Made by a program: the position numbers and the translations under genes
The notes under the pieces: model-generated
Told to the model about the DNA's origin: nothing
Databases searched by the model: none
What the model saw: only the letters and a program-made list of their open reading frames with translations
NCBI GenBank assembly: GCA_043802345.1
Contig: JAZDLC010000437.1
Coordinates: forward strand, 1-27,469
DNA length: 27,469 nucleotides
Reading direction: 5' to 3'
DNA from: JAZDLC01 sp043802345
GTDB lineage: Bacteria; Planctomycetota; B15-G4; JADJEK01
Shown here: positions 7,883 to 16,600 of the stretch, one piece after another
Layout: every line of letters starts with the position of its first letter
How positions within the stretch are numbered: position 1 is the first letter of the stretch

Positions 7883-9052
7883 ATGGTGAAGCGCCGCCGG
7901 CTCCTGTCGCTGGTGTCGACGACCAGGCGGACGAGCCCGATCCGGCTGATTCTCGACATCCTCTCCGGCCTGCCGCCCGATGAGTACGAGATCTGCGTGG
8001 CCACCCTGTCGTCCGATCCGGAAGACAACTTGCGGGACGAATTCCTGGCCCGTGGCTTCCGTTGTCTCTCCCTCGGTCTGGATGGCGCCAGGAGATGGCT
8101 TCCGCTGCGCTGCGTGCGCGACCTGGTCCGTCGCGAGAATCCGGACATCCTCTACACCATGGGGATCCGGCCCGATCTGTTCGGGGGCGCCGCCGGCCTG
8201 GCCCATGGGGTGCCCGCGCGGGTGCAGACGCTCTGCAACGTGCCGTATGACGACTATCGGAATCTGTACGGTCGGGGCGTGGGAAGCCTCGCCTGGGCGG
8301 CCCACCGGCGCGCGCTGCGCCGCTGCTTCCATCGCGTCGTGCTGCTTGCCACGCGCATGAGTGAACAGATGCGCTTCCAGGGGATCCCGGAGGAGCGGAT
8401 CCAGGTCATTCTGAGCGGGGGCGATTTCCGCGGTTTCACACCTCCTTCAGAGGAGCAGCGCCGCGCGGCCAGGGAGCGGCTCTTCGGGGGAGACGATCCC
8501 GGCCTGGTCGCGGCCTTCGTCGGAGAACTCCATCGCCCGAAGGGGGTCTTCGATCTGCTCCATGCCGCGGCCGAGGTCGAACGGCAGGGTGTTGGCGTGA
8601 CGTGGCTGCTCATCGGAAAAGCGACGGAGACCGAGGAGCTGAAGCGACTGGCCGGAGCGCTCGGGATCCTGCCAAGGCTGCGGTTTCCCGGTGTGCTCGA
8701 GGATGTGCCGGGAGCCCTGGCCGCGGCCGACATGTTCGTCCATGCCTCTCACACCGAGGGACTTTCGCGCGCCCTGCTGGAGGGGATGGCGATGGGGCTC
8801 CCTCCCGTGGTCACCGACATCTCCGGCAGCCGCGACGTGATCACCGACCCAACCTATGGAATCGTCGTTCCCCCGGAGGATCCAGCCGGCTTCGCGAAGG
8901 GCGTGGTCGAACTTGCGGCCTCCGCGGATCTCCGCGCTAAGATGGGACGGCGCGGCAGGGAGAGGATCGAATCCCACTTCACCGCGAAGCGGATGGCGGG
9001 CGAGTACCACGATCTGTTCTCCACGCTGCTCGTGGGGAAGGGGTCCGCATGA
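7883..9052 (+). CDS. family 4 glycosyltransferase (GT-B fold)
   Basis: This 389-residue GT4-type enzyme transfers a sugar from an activated donor in the cytoplasm, here presumably onto a lipid-linked glycan. The N-terminal acceptor half contains NPDILYTMGIRPDLFGG. The C-terminal donor half has the family landmarks: FVGELHRPKGVFDLL (near residue 212), LLIGKATE, VPGALAAADMFVHAS and the E-x7-E motif in EGLSRALLEGMAMGLP (about residues 293-308), followed by VVPPEDP. A GGAGGGGG site sits just before the ATG. It is the first gene of an operon; its stop overlaps the next start as ATGA. Donor and acceptor cannot be read from the sequence. Confidence 0.85.
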   Translation: MVKRRRLLSLVSTTRRTSPIRLILDILSGLPPDEYEICVATLSSDPEDNLRDEFLARGFRCLSLGLDGARRWLPLRCVRDLVRRENPDILYTMGIRPDLFGGAAGLAHGVPARVQTLCNVPYDDYRNLYGRGVGSLAWAAHRRALRRCFHRVVLLATRMSEQMRFQGIPEERIQVILSGGDFRGFTPPSEEQRRAARERLFGGDDPGLVAAFVGELHRPKGVFDLLHAAAEVERQGVGVTWLLIGKATETEELKRLAGALGILPRLRFPGVLEDVPGALAAADMFVHASHTEGLSRALLEGMAMGLPPVVTDISGSRDVITDPTYGIVVPPEDPAGFAKGVVELAASADLRAKMGRRGRERIESHFTAKRMAGEYHDLFSTLLVGKGSA

Positions 9053-10515
9053 CGGAGCTGGCCCTTTCCCGTCGCCTGCTTGACCGGCTGGACGAGGCCG
9101 GAATCGCCTTCTGCCACTGGAAGAGCAACGAGCACCTCGCGGCCGGCCTGGCCGGGGAGACCGACCTGGACCTGCTGGTCGATCACGAGCAACGCGGGAA
9201 CAGCGAGAAGATCCTCACCGACCTCGGCTTCAAGCGGTTCGTGGCGCCCTCGTTTGCCCGGCATGACGGGATCGAAGATCACCTTGGGATGGATCCCGAG
9301 ACCGGGAGGCTCATCCATCTGCACTGGCACTACGAACTGAGCGTGGGGCGGCGGGGGAGCAAGGACTACCGGCTGCCCTGGGAGCGGCGCATCCTGGAGA
9401 CGCGCCTCGTTGACGAGGAGCACGGCTGTCCGGTCGCGACCCCGGAGGCGGAGTATCTGCTGCTGCTGGTTCGTGCGCATCTGAAGGACGCCTGGAACGG
9501 TTCGGCGGCGGATGCCGCGCTCGGCGAGGAGATGGCAAGGGAAGTGGTCTGGCTGCGGCGGAAGCTCGACCCGGAACGCCTGGAGAGGGTCGCCGCCGAT
9601 CTCCTGGGCGCGGGTGCAGCGCGTCTGGTGATTGCCATCCTGGAGGAGGGGCCGTCGAGAGGGAGGGTCGCGGAGTTGTGCCGGAACGCGCGTCCTCTTC
9701 TCGAGACCTTCGCGCGTCGAGGGCCCGCCGGGCGGTTTTTCACTCGATGGCGGAGATCCGTCGCCCGCCAGGGCGCGCGTGTCCGGGCTCGCCTGTTGCA
9801 GCAGCCTGTCCCGCGCCGGCGGACCAACCCGCGGGGAGGAGTCGTGCTCGCCGTTCTGGGGTCGGATGGTTCCGGGAAGAGCACCGCGGTGGCCAATCTC
9901 TCGCGGTGGCTGTCGTGGAAGATCGACGTCTTTCCGATGTACATGGGAGTTCCCAGGGCGCTCACCTCCTTGCTGCGGAAGGTGGTGCGGGCCGTTCCCG
10001 CGGTTGCGCCGGGTGACGAGAGATCATCCGCGTCCGAACCGCGGACAGAAGCTAAGCCGGGCTTGCTGCGGCCCATGCTCCGCGCCGCCTGGGCCCTCGC
10101 CATTGCCCTCGACAAGCGCCTCAAGCTGAGGCGAGCGGCCCGGGCGCGCCATCTGGGGCTTGTCGTCATCTGCGATCGCTACCCTCAGACCCACACGATG
10201 AACTTCAACGACGGTCCACTCATGAGCGCCTGGCGCGACCATCCGAACTTCCTGGTGCGGCGGCTTGCCCGCTCTGAGTTCGCGGCGTACGAGTCGCGGA
10301 CGATTCCCGATCTGGTGTTGAAGCTGAACGTGTCACCGGAAGTCTGTTGCGCCCGTCGTCCCGGCGAAATGACCCTGGAGGCCGCCCGCCGCAAGGCCGG
10401 GTCGATCCGGGAGCTGGCCTTCCCCGCCGGCACCAAGGTCGTCGAGATCGATGCGGACCTCCCGCTCGCAGAAGTTCTCCTAAAGGCGCGGCGAGCAGTG
10501 TGGGATGTCGTCTAG
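9049..10515 (+). CDS. nucleotidyltransferase-like / thymidylate-kinase-like fusion protein
   Basis: Two enzyme-like halves are joined in 488 residues. Residues 1 to about 250 resemble the uncharacterised nucleotidyltransferase family: HWKSNEHL at 22-29 and GETDLDLLVD soon after give the G-x-D-x-D metal-binding pattern, and an HLHWHY segment follows. From about residue 265 comes a P-loop kinase of thymidylate-kinase type, with Walker A GSDGSGKST near 272-280 and the substrate-loop motif CDRYPQ near 375. Thymidylate-kinase-like proteins of this kind occur in exopolysaccharide loci, where their substrate is unknown; a sugar, nucleotide-sugar precursor or protein target is possible. The start overlaps the upstream gene by 4 bases, and GGAAGGGG is its ribosome binding site. 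A second kinase-like gene follows directly, overlapping by 11 bases. Confidence 0.7.
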   Translation: MTELALSRRLLDRLDEAGIAFCHWKSNEHLAAGLAGETDLDLLVDHEQRGNSEKILTDLGFKRFVAPSFARHDGIEDHLGMDPETGRLIHLHWHYELSVGRRGSKDYRLPWERRILETRLVDEEHGCPVATPEAEYLLLLVRAHLKDAWNGSAADAALGEEMAREVVWLRRKLDPERLERVAADLLGAGAARLVIAILEEGPSRGRVAELCRNARPLLETFARRGPAGRFFTRWRRSVARQGARVRARLLQQPVPRRRTNPRGGVVLAVLGSDGSGKSTAVANLSRWLSWKIDVFPMYMGVPRALTSLLRKVVRAVPAVAPGDERSSASEPRTEAKPGLLRPMLRAAWALAIALDKRLKLRRAARARHLGLVVICDRYPQTHTMNFNDGPLMSAWRDHPNFLVRRLARSEFAAYESRTIPDLVLKLNVSPEVCCARRPGEMTLEAARRKAGSIRELAFPAGTKVVEIDADLPLAEVLLKARRAVWDVV

Positions 10516-11245
10516 GTGTAAGTCAAAGGGCAAGGTGATCGAGTTCCTGGGGCTGCCCGCCGCGGGCAAGACCACGCTGGCTCTTGCCGTCGCCGACATC
10601 CTGCGGGCGGAGGGAGTGCGGGTTTTCCTGCCCGCGGTCCATGAGGTTCATCCCTCGGGAGGAGTGCGGAACAAGGCGTCTCGTCTCGCCTTTCTCTGCG
10701 GCAGATTCCTGCGGCATCCGGCCGCCTTGTGGCGCGCCTTCGCGGCCATCCGCCGGACGCGCCAGGAGACGCACGCCGACCTGCGCACCGTCCTTGAGAA
10801 CCTCGTGACGGTCGCATGGCTCGCCGAGCGGGCGCGTGCCGAAGGCGGGGTGCATCTCTTCGACCAGGGCGTCTTCCAGGCCGTCTGGTCGGTCGGGCTC
10901 AACGCCGCCTACTTCGACGCAAAGCGGCATCTCACGCGGCTTCCCCGGCCGGATCTGCTCGTGCTGGTGACGGTGGAACCGCAGTCGGGACTGAGCCGCC
11001 TCGCGGCCCGGGCGGAGGATGGAAGCCGTCTGGGCCAGGTCATCCATGGTCAGCCGCACCTTTACGTGCATGCCAGCAATGTTCTCGATGCGGTGCGGGA
11101 GGCGGCAGACGGTCTTGCGCGGGAGCGGAAGATCCGGATCATGAGCCTCGACGGCACTTCGCCCGATCATCTGGAAGCGAACGCGAAGGCGGTTGCGGAG
11201 GCGATCGCGGCGCTCGAGACAGAGCCGGAGAGACCGGAGTCATGA
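10505..11245 (+). CDS. P-loop kinase-like protein (AAA_33/thymidylate-kinase-like)
   Basis: This 246-residue protein has the N-terminal Walker A loop GLPAAGKTT at about residues 16-24 after a hydrophobic strand (KVIEFL). It also has a probable DxD/Q-like acidic strand (HLFDQGVFQ) near residue 120 and a late strand LLVLVTVEP typical of nucleoside- and sugar-kinase-like NTPases. No arginine-rich lid of a classical nucleotide kinase is clear, so the substrate is open. It overlaps the end of the kinase fusion gene and its own stop overlaps the flippase start (ATGA), so the three are translationally coupled. The partnership with the upstream kinase suggests successive or paired phosphotransfer steps, but this is inference. 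Confidence 0.65.
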   Translation: MSSRCKSKGKVIEFLGLPAAGKTTLALAVADILRAEGVRVFLPAVHEVHPSGGVRNKASRLAFLCGRFLRHPAALWRAFAAIRRTRQETHADLRTVLENLVTVAWLAERARAEGGVHLFDQGVFQAVWSVGLNAAYFDAKRHLTRLPRPDLLVLVTVEPQSGLSRLAARAEDGSRLGQVIHGQPHLYVHASNVLDAVREAADGLARERKIRIMSLDGTSPDHLEANAKAVAEAIAALETEPERPES

Positions 11246-12552
11246 ACTTCGCCCGGAACGCGACCTCGCTCCTGCTCACGTCGGTCGCCGGCGTCGGGAT
11301 CGGATTCGTCACCGGGATCATCCTTGCTCGCTTCCTCAGCACCGACGACCGGGGAGCGTACGGCGTCGTGCTCACCGGAGCGGAGATGGCCGTGCTGCTC
11401 ACCCAGGTCGGATGGGGCGCGGCCTCCATCTACCGCTTGCGGCGTTCTGGAGCCGCTCCCGATCGTGTGGTCACGGCGGCCTTGTTCCTGGTGGTTGCGG
11501 CGAGCGTCTTCACCTTCGCCGTGGCCTTGCCGCTCAAACCGTTTCTGCTCGACCGCGCCCCTCCCGGATTTCCCGCAGGGGCCTTCTACGCCGGGCTGTT
11601 CCTGGTCCCATTCCTCCTCGCGGGAACGGTGTTCAGCGGCATCTGCCGCGGCCTGGACCGGTTCGCCTGGCAAAACATCTATCAGCTCACGCTGAAAGCC
11701 GGGCTCCTCCTTGTGCTCGGGATCCTCCTGATCCTGCTGCAGGCCGGCCTGATGATGGCGCTCCTTGGCCTGCTCGCGGTCCAGATCGTGGCCTCGCTGG
11801 GGCTCTTCGGGGTGGTGGCTCGACATACGGGCGTGGCGCGCAGGATCGACTTCAACGAGGTGATCGAGAGCGCGAAGTTCGGGTTCCGGAACTACCTCCA
11901 GGTTCTGGCCGGTCAGATTCACGAACGGGCGGACATCCTCATGATCGCCTATCTCGTGGAGGACAACTCGCAGGTCGCCTTCTACGCGATCGCGGTGAGC
12001 CTGGTCGCGCTGGTGCAGTTGCTGCCCGAGTCGTTCGCCACCGCCCTCTTCCCCAAGCTGGCCGGTCTTCCCGAGGATCAGGTGGGACCTTTCACCGCCC
12101 GGGTGTCGCGGAGCACTCTCTTCACGACCCTCGTGATGGTCATCGGCATGGCCCTGATCTCGGGCCTGTTCGTGCCGTTCGCCTACGGCGCCGAGTACGC
12201 GAGTTCCGTGCGTCCGCTCCTGATTCTCCTGCCCGCGGTCGTCTTCCTATCGATCTACCGGGTGCTGGCCCGCTACTTCGTTTCCCTCGCCCGCCAGACG
12301 GTCAACATCGTCACCCAGACCGTGTCGGTCGTCGTCAATATCGGCCTGAACCTCGTCCTCATTCCGCGCCACGGGATCGCGGGCGCCGCGATCGCGAGCG
12401 TGATCTCGTACGGGCTCGAAGCGGTGGTCATCTGGATCGCCTTCGCCAGGAGCTCGGGATGCGGCTTCAAGGAGACCTTCATTCCCGGCCCCTCCGACTT
12501 CCTGGACTTCCGCAACCGCCTCGTCCGCGCTCTTGGCCGGGGCAAGAGCTGA
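11242..12552 (+). CDS. Wzx-type polysaccharide flippase (MATE/MVF-like exporter)
   Basis: The 436-residue product consists of about twelve hydrophobic helices. It has the features of the polysaccharide-transporter (Polysacc_synt/Wzx) family: an N-terminal segment ending in RFLSTDDRGAYGVV, the mid-protein NYLQVLAGQIHERADILMIA block, and the C-terminal NIGLNLVLIPRHGIAGAAIAS repeat. Such proteins flip undecaprenyl-linked oligosaccharide units across the inner membrane. The frame is open much further upstream, but the ATG at 11242 overlaps the stop of the previous gene and starts right at the family's N-terminus. No Wzy-like polymerase is seen in the window; it may be elsewhere in the genome. Confidence 0.85.
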   Translation: MNFARNATSLLLTSVAGVGIGFVTGIILARFLSTDDRGAYGVVLTGAEMAVLLTQVGWGAASIYRLRRSGAAPDRVVTAALFLVVAASVFTFAVALPLKPFLLDRAPPGFPAGAFYAGLFLVPFLLAGTVFSGICRGLDRFAWQNIYQLTLKAGLLLVLGILLILLQAGLMMALLGLLAVQIVASLGLFGVVARHTGVARRIDFNEVIESAKFGFRNYLQVLAGQIHERADILMIAYLVEDNSQVAFYAIAVSLVALVQLLPESFATALFPKLAGLPEDQVGPFTARVSRSTLFTTLVMVIGMALISGLFVPFAYGAEYASSVRPLLILLPAVVFLSIYRVLARYFVSLARQTVNIVTQTVSVVVNIGLNLVLIPRHGIAGAAIASVISYGLEAVVIWIAFARSSGCGFKETFIPGPSDFLDFRNRLVRALGRGKS

Positions 12553-12580
12553 TGTCATCCGCCACCAGAGGAGACTCGCA

Positions 12581-13192
12581 GTGGTTTACCTGATCGTCGC
12601 GCTTCTCGCCCGCCTCGTGGTTCCTTTCCTGTGGTTCCGGCAGTGGCCCCTGCGGAAGCGATTCGTCGCCGCGGTCCGCAGCCGGGCCATGACGCTCGTG
12701 CTGCCGGCGGGCCGGCCGGGGGTCTCGATCGGGGCGGACGTGCGGTTCGGCCGGAACGTGAACATCCAGATTGACAAAGGGGCCCGTCTCGTCCTCGAGG
12801 ATCGTGTGCTGATCGGCGACGACGTCTACCTCCACGTCTTTCCCGAAGGGACTCTCATCCTGCGCGAGGCCGCCCACGTCAACTCGCACGTCCGGATCAG
12901 CGCCTACAAGGCGGTGGAGATCGGCAGCGGGAGCGCGCTGGCGGCATTCACGTCGATTCACGACCATCATCATGTCTACGACTTGAAGTCTCCCTACGAG
13001 GTGAACCGGTACGAGGGGGCCCCCGTGACGATAGGCAGGGGCGTGCAGGTTCTGGCCCGCGTCGGGATCACCGAGGGAGTCTCGATCGGTGACTTCTGTA
13101 CAATCGGCGCGAATTCCGTGGTGACGAAGAGCATTCCGGAGGGCGCGTTCGCCGCGGGCGTTCCCGCGAGAGTGATTCGGCGGGCGGAGTAA
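12581..13192 (+). CDS. left-handed beta-helix (hexapeptide repeat) acyltransferase
   Basis: The protein begins with one membrane-seeking segment (YLIVALLARLVVPFLW). It continues as hexapeptide repeats from ISIGADVRFG-like rungs to the end, with the acetyl-CoA-site hallmarks TSIHDHHHVYD near the middle and IGANSVVTKSIPEG and AGVPARVIRR at the C-terminus. Such enzymes O-acetylate sugars of exported glycans; a bactoprenol-bound or nucleotide sugar could be the acceptor. I chose the GTG at 12581 (203 residues) because GAGGAGA lies at the right distance. An in-frame TTG at 12533 inside the flippase gene has no such site. It is the sixth member of the operon by order from the capK-like gene. Confidence 0.8.
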   Translation: MVYLIVALLARLVVPFLWFRQWPLRKRFVAAVRSRAMTLVLPAGRPGVSIGADVRFGRNVNIQIDKGARLVLEDRVLIGDDVYLHVFPEGTLILREAAHVNSHVRISAYKAVEIGSGSALAAFTSIHDHHHVYDLKSPYEVNRYEGAPVTIGRGVQVLARVGITEGVSIGDFCTIGANSVVTKSIPEGAFAAGVPARVIRRAE

Positions 13193-13198
13193 TCGGAG

Positions 13199-13624
13199 GT
13201 GACGACGATTCCGGACCAGGCCAAAGACCCGTTGCCGCGCGTGCTGTTTCTCTGCTACGCAAACGCCTGCCGCAGCCAGATGGCGGAGGCGTACGCTCGC
13301 TTCATGGGCGCTGGCGTGCTCGAGCCGGCGAGCGCTGGACTCAACCCGCTCGGCGTCATCCCCGGGAAGGTCGCCGAGGTGATGGAGGAGGAGGGGATTT
13401 CCATCGAGGGCCAGCACTCGAAGTCTCTCGAGGAGGCCCAGGCCGCCCGGGCCGACATCATCCTCGATCTGGCAGGATGCATGCCGCCGAACCTCGGCGA
13501 CATCGCCGTGCGCAGCCGGCCGGTGACTGACTGCTACGGAGGGGGGCTCGACGACTACCGCAGGACGCGCAACACGGTGCGCAGCGAGGTGGAGGCGCTG
13601 ATCGCGGAGCTGCGAGGATCCTGA
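13199..13624 (+). CDS. low-molecular-weight phosphatase / ArsC-fold protein
   Basis: The 141 residues have the LMW protein-tyrosine-phosphatase/arsenate-reductase fold. The catalytic P-loop is CYANACRS, with C19 and R25 in a C-x5-R pattern, followed by QMAEAYAR. A later TDCYGG has an aspartate (D111) where the family's general acid sits, and the end is DDYRRTRNTVRSEVEAL. Thioredoxin-linked arsenate reductase needs two further cysteines a short distance apart. Here only C94 is present before C112, with unusual spacing, so a phosphatase or a family relative is preferred. GTG is the start. Its place at the end of a polysaccharide operon matches the Wzb-like regulators of tyrosine kinases, but no BY-kinase is present here. 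Confidence 0.7.
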   Translation: MTTIPDQAKDPLPRVLFLCYANACRSQMAEAYARFMGAGVLEPASAGLNPLGVIPGKVAEVMEEEGISIEGQHSKSLEEAQAARADIILDLAGCMPPNLGDIAVRSRPVTDCYGGGLDDYRRTRNTVRSEVEALIAELRGS

Positions 13625-13640
13625 AGGGGGAGTCCATTTC

Positions 13641-13665
13641 CTGAAACAAACCCGGTGCCGACCCC
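13641..13665 (+). repeat. dispersed intergenic repeat, copy 5
   Basis: Reads CTGAAACAAACCCGGTGCC and differs from copy 2 at about five of 25 bases. It lies between the phosphatase stop and the hybrid-kinase start, 17 bases after the former. Confidence 0.5.
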
Positions 13666-13691
13666 GTCTCCGCCACAGATAGAATGATCGC

Positions 13692-16600
13692 ATGATTGAA
13701 GCCGCGCTCAGAAAGGTGGCCAAGGCATGGAGCATCCGGCGGTCGCTGCTGCCCATGGTCCTCGTGCCGGTCTGGATGTCGATCGCACTCGCACAGTCCT
13801 ACGTGCCGGAACACACCGATCCGCTGGCGGAACCATGGAGGATCCAGTCCTACGATGAGCTGAAGGGGTTCGGCGTCTACCACCTGTTCGAGGGCCTCGA
13901 CGGAAAGATCTGGGTCGCCACGACCGGAGGCGTTTCCCGCTTCGACGGACGGCGCTGGCATGACTGGACGGTCGCTGACGGATTGTTCGACCCGGTGGTC
14001 TGGTGTGTCATCGAAAGAGCAGACGGTTCGGTGCTGTGCGGGTTTCGGCGAGGGCTCATGCGGCTGGAGGGTGACGCGTGGGTGTCCGTGCCGACGGGGC
14101 CCCAGGACATCACCTGGGGCGTCAATGCTCTTCACGAGGACCGGCGCGGCACTCTGTGGATCGTGACCAGGTTCGGTGTCTTCACCATGACCGGGCAGGA
14201 CGCGCCGCTGCTGCACTGCGGCGCCGATTCCGGCCAGGCGCTGCGGTCCCTGGGTTTCGACCTGCCGATTGCGCCGATTCCGGACCTCGCCCTTCGCTGG
14301 ACCGAATGGAGACGTGGCCTCGGCTTCGAACTGGGCAAGCTGAGCGTTGGCTGGTTCGTCGCCGCCTTGTCGCCGGAGGGGCCCGCCGCGCGAGCCGGGA
14401 TCGAGCTGGGAGACCGCGTCTCCTCCATGCAGCGGGTGGTGGATCCCGACCGCGAGGCCGGGGCCGACCCCAGGAGAACCGTGCACCGGATCTCGTTCAG
14501 ACATCCGGGTTCGGGACCACTGCGCGCGGACATCACCACGGAAGAAGTCCTGGGTGTACAAGGGGACTTTCACGCTACCAGCCTGGTGGAAGATGGGGAG
14601 GGGAACCTCGTCTTCGGGTTGAGGCCGGAGGGGATCGTCACCTGCCGGAGGGCGGACAGCGACAGCGAACTCACCTGGTCGGCACCACACGGCGCAACGG
14701 ATTCCAGGTACTCGACAGTTCTGGCGCGGTCGACGAAGGGCGCCTACTGGGAACAATCTACAGAGGGAAACCGCCTGATTCGCCACCTCGGTGCTGAGGT
14801 TCAGCAGTTCGACCTTCCGCCAGAGGCCAGCATCGAGGATATCACCGAAGCCAGGGATGGCACGCCCTGGATCGTCACTGATATCGGCATCTTCTCCTGG
14901 GAGCACGACCGGTGGGTCGAGCACGCCAATCCGTTCGGCCAGAACCGGGCGCGGTTCGCGGTGGCCACCTCCGACGGTCACATCTGGTTTGGCGATGCGC
15001 CGGGGGCCCTGAAACGAGTCGACGTGTCCGGAGACCGCCTGGAGTCGCTGGAATCTCTCCGGTTCATCGGCCGTGACACCGGTGGATCCGAGTGGTTCGT
15101 CACCGAGGATGGTGATCTAGCCGAGCGACTGGGGGGTGAATGGGTTCTGCATGACAGGAAGGCTGTTCTCGGCGCGCGCATCCTGGATGCAGTCGCTCAA
15201 CCAAATGGAGAGGTCCTGGCCGTCGGGATGACGTCGGAGGGTACGGTCCTGGCTCGGTGGAACGGCGACGTCTGGGTGCGCGAAGTCCTGCCGTTCCTCG
15301 ATTTGCCGAGCAGCCTCCACAGACTCATCAGCAGCGCCTCGGATGGCGAGATCTGGATCGGCCCGGGACACGATGAAGCAGGACTCGCCGGCGTTCTCTG
15401 CTGCCGCAACGGAAGCTGGCATCGGATCACGAGCCTGCTGTTGGAGGGCAGCCCCATGGGCATCGTGGCGGGCGGGGATGGTTCGGCTTGGCTCGCGACC
15501 AACAGGGGGATCTACAAGGTCATCGACTCCCAGATTCGCGAAACACCACTGCCCGAGAGGGTTGAAAGAGGGGGAGCCACCGCGGCCTGTCTCGATGTTG
15601 ACGGCAAGCTCTGGATCGGGACCTTCGGTTTCGGCTTCTACCGGCTCGATGGCGAGCGGTGGACGGAGTTCCTGTCGGAGAACCGGTTTTGCAACAACGT
15701 GTCGGACATCGATCTCGACGGCGACGGAGTCCTGTGGGCAACCACGCGCGCCGGACTGAGCCGCTTCGATGGTCACAAATGGAGAGGGGTTCTGCCATGG
15801 TACAAGACCAGCAGTCTGCGCGTCGCCTCTTCCACGGACGGGTCGGTGTGGGTGCAGGACGTGAACAGAACGACTCGCTACCGGCCGGAACGACTCTGTC
15901 CCGACTCGACCATCGAGCCGTTCATCGACAGCCTGACTCCGTCCAGCCAGGTACGGATTTCGTGGACCGGTTGTGATCCCTGGCAACCTGCCGCAACGAC
16001 CGAGTTGACCTGGTCGTATCGCCTCGACCACGGCACATGGTCTCCATTCACGGAAGAGACGAGCCGGGTCCTGGGCCCCTTCGCCGTGGGCGAACACGTC
16101 CTCGAGGTGCGTTCGCGGGACCGCGACTTCAACGTCGACCCGACACCGGCGGTGGCGAGCTTCGCCGTGGTCCGCCCGGTCTGGCAGCAGGCCTGGTTCG
16201 TGGGGATGATTCTCCTGCTCCTCCTTGCCGTGGGCTGCCAGTCCTTCCGTCTGGTGCGCCGCGGGCGAAATGAACGAGAGAGCGCCGCGCGCGCCGAGGC
16301 AGCCGAGGCGGCGCGGGCCAGGATCGAACGGGAGGTCGAGGCACGGAGGAAATCGGAAGCGGAGCGCCTGCGGCTCGAGAGTCAACTGCTGCAGGCGCAG
16401 AAGCTGGAGGCCGTAGGCCAGCTCGCCGGCGGCGTCGCGCACGACTTCAACAACATCCTCACGGCGATCCTCGGCAACGCGTCGGAGCTGTCCTTCCTGC
16501 TGGAGGAGAACCCGCTGCGCGATCCGCGGATTCTCGCCGCCGTCGAGGGTATCCGTCACGCCGGAGAGCGCGCGGCCGCGCTGACGCGCCAGCTGCTGAC

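Noticed and set aside
12533..12580. Longer acyltransferase start at TTG 12533
   Set aside because: It lies in the flippase gene and has no ribosome binding site; GTG 12581 has a good one.
13199..13624. Calling the LMW-phosphatase-like gene a true arsenate reductase (arsC)
   Set aside because: The pair of redox cysteines with ArsC spacing is not seen and there are no arsenic genes nearby.
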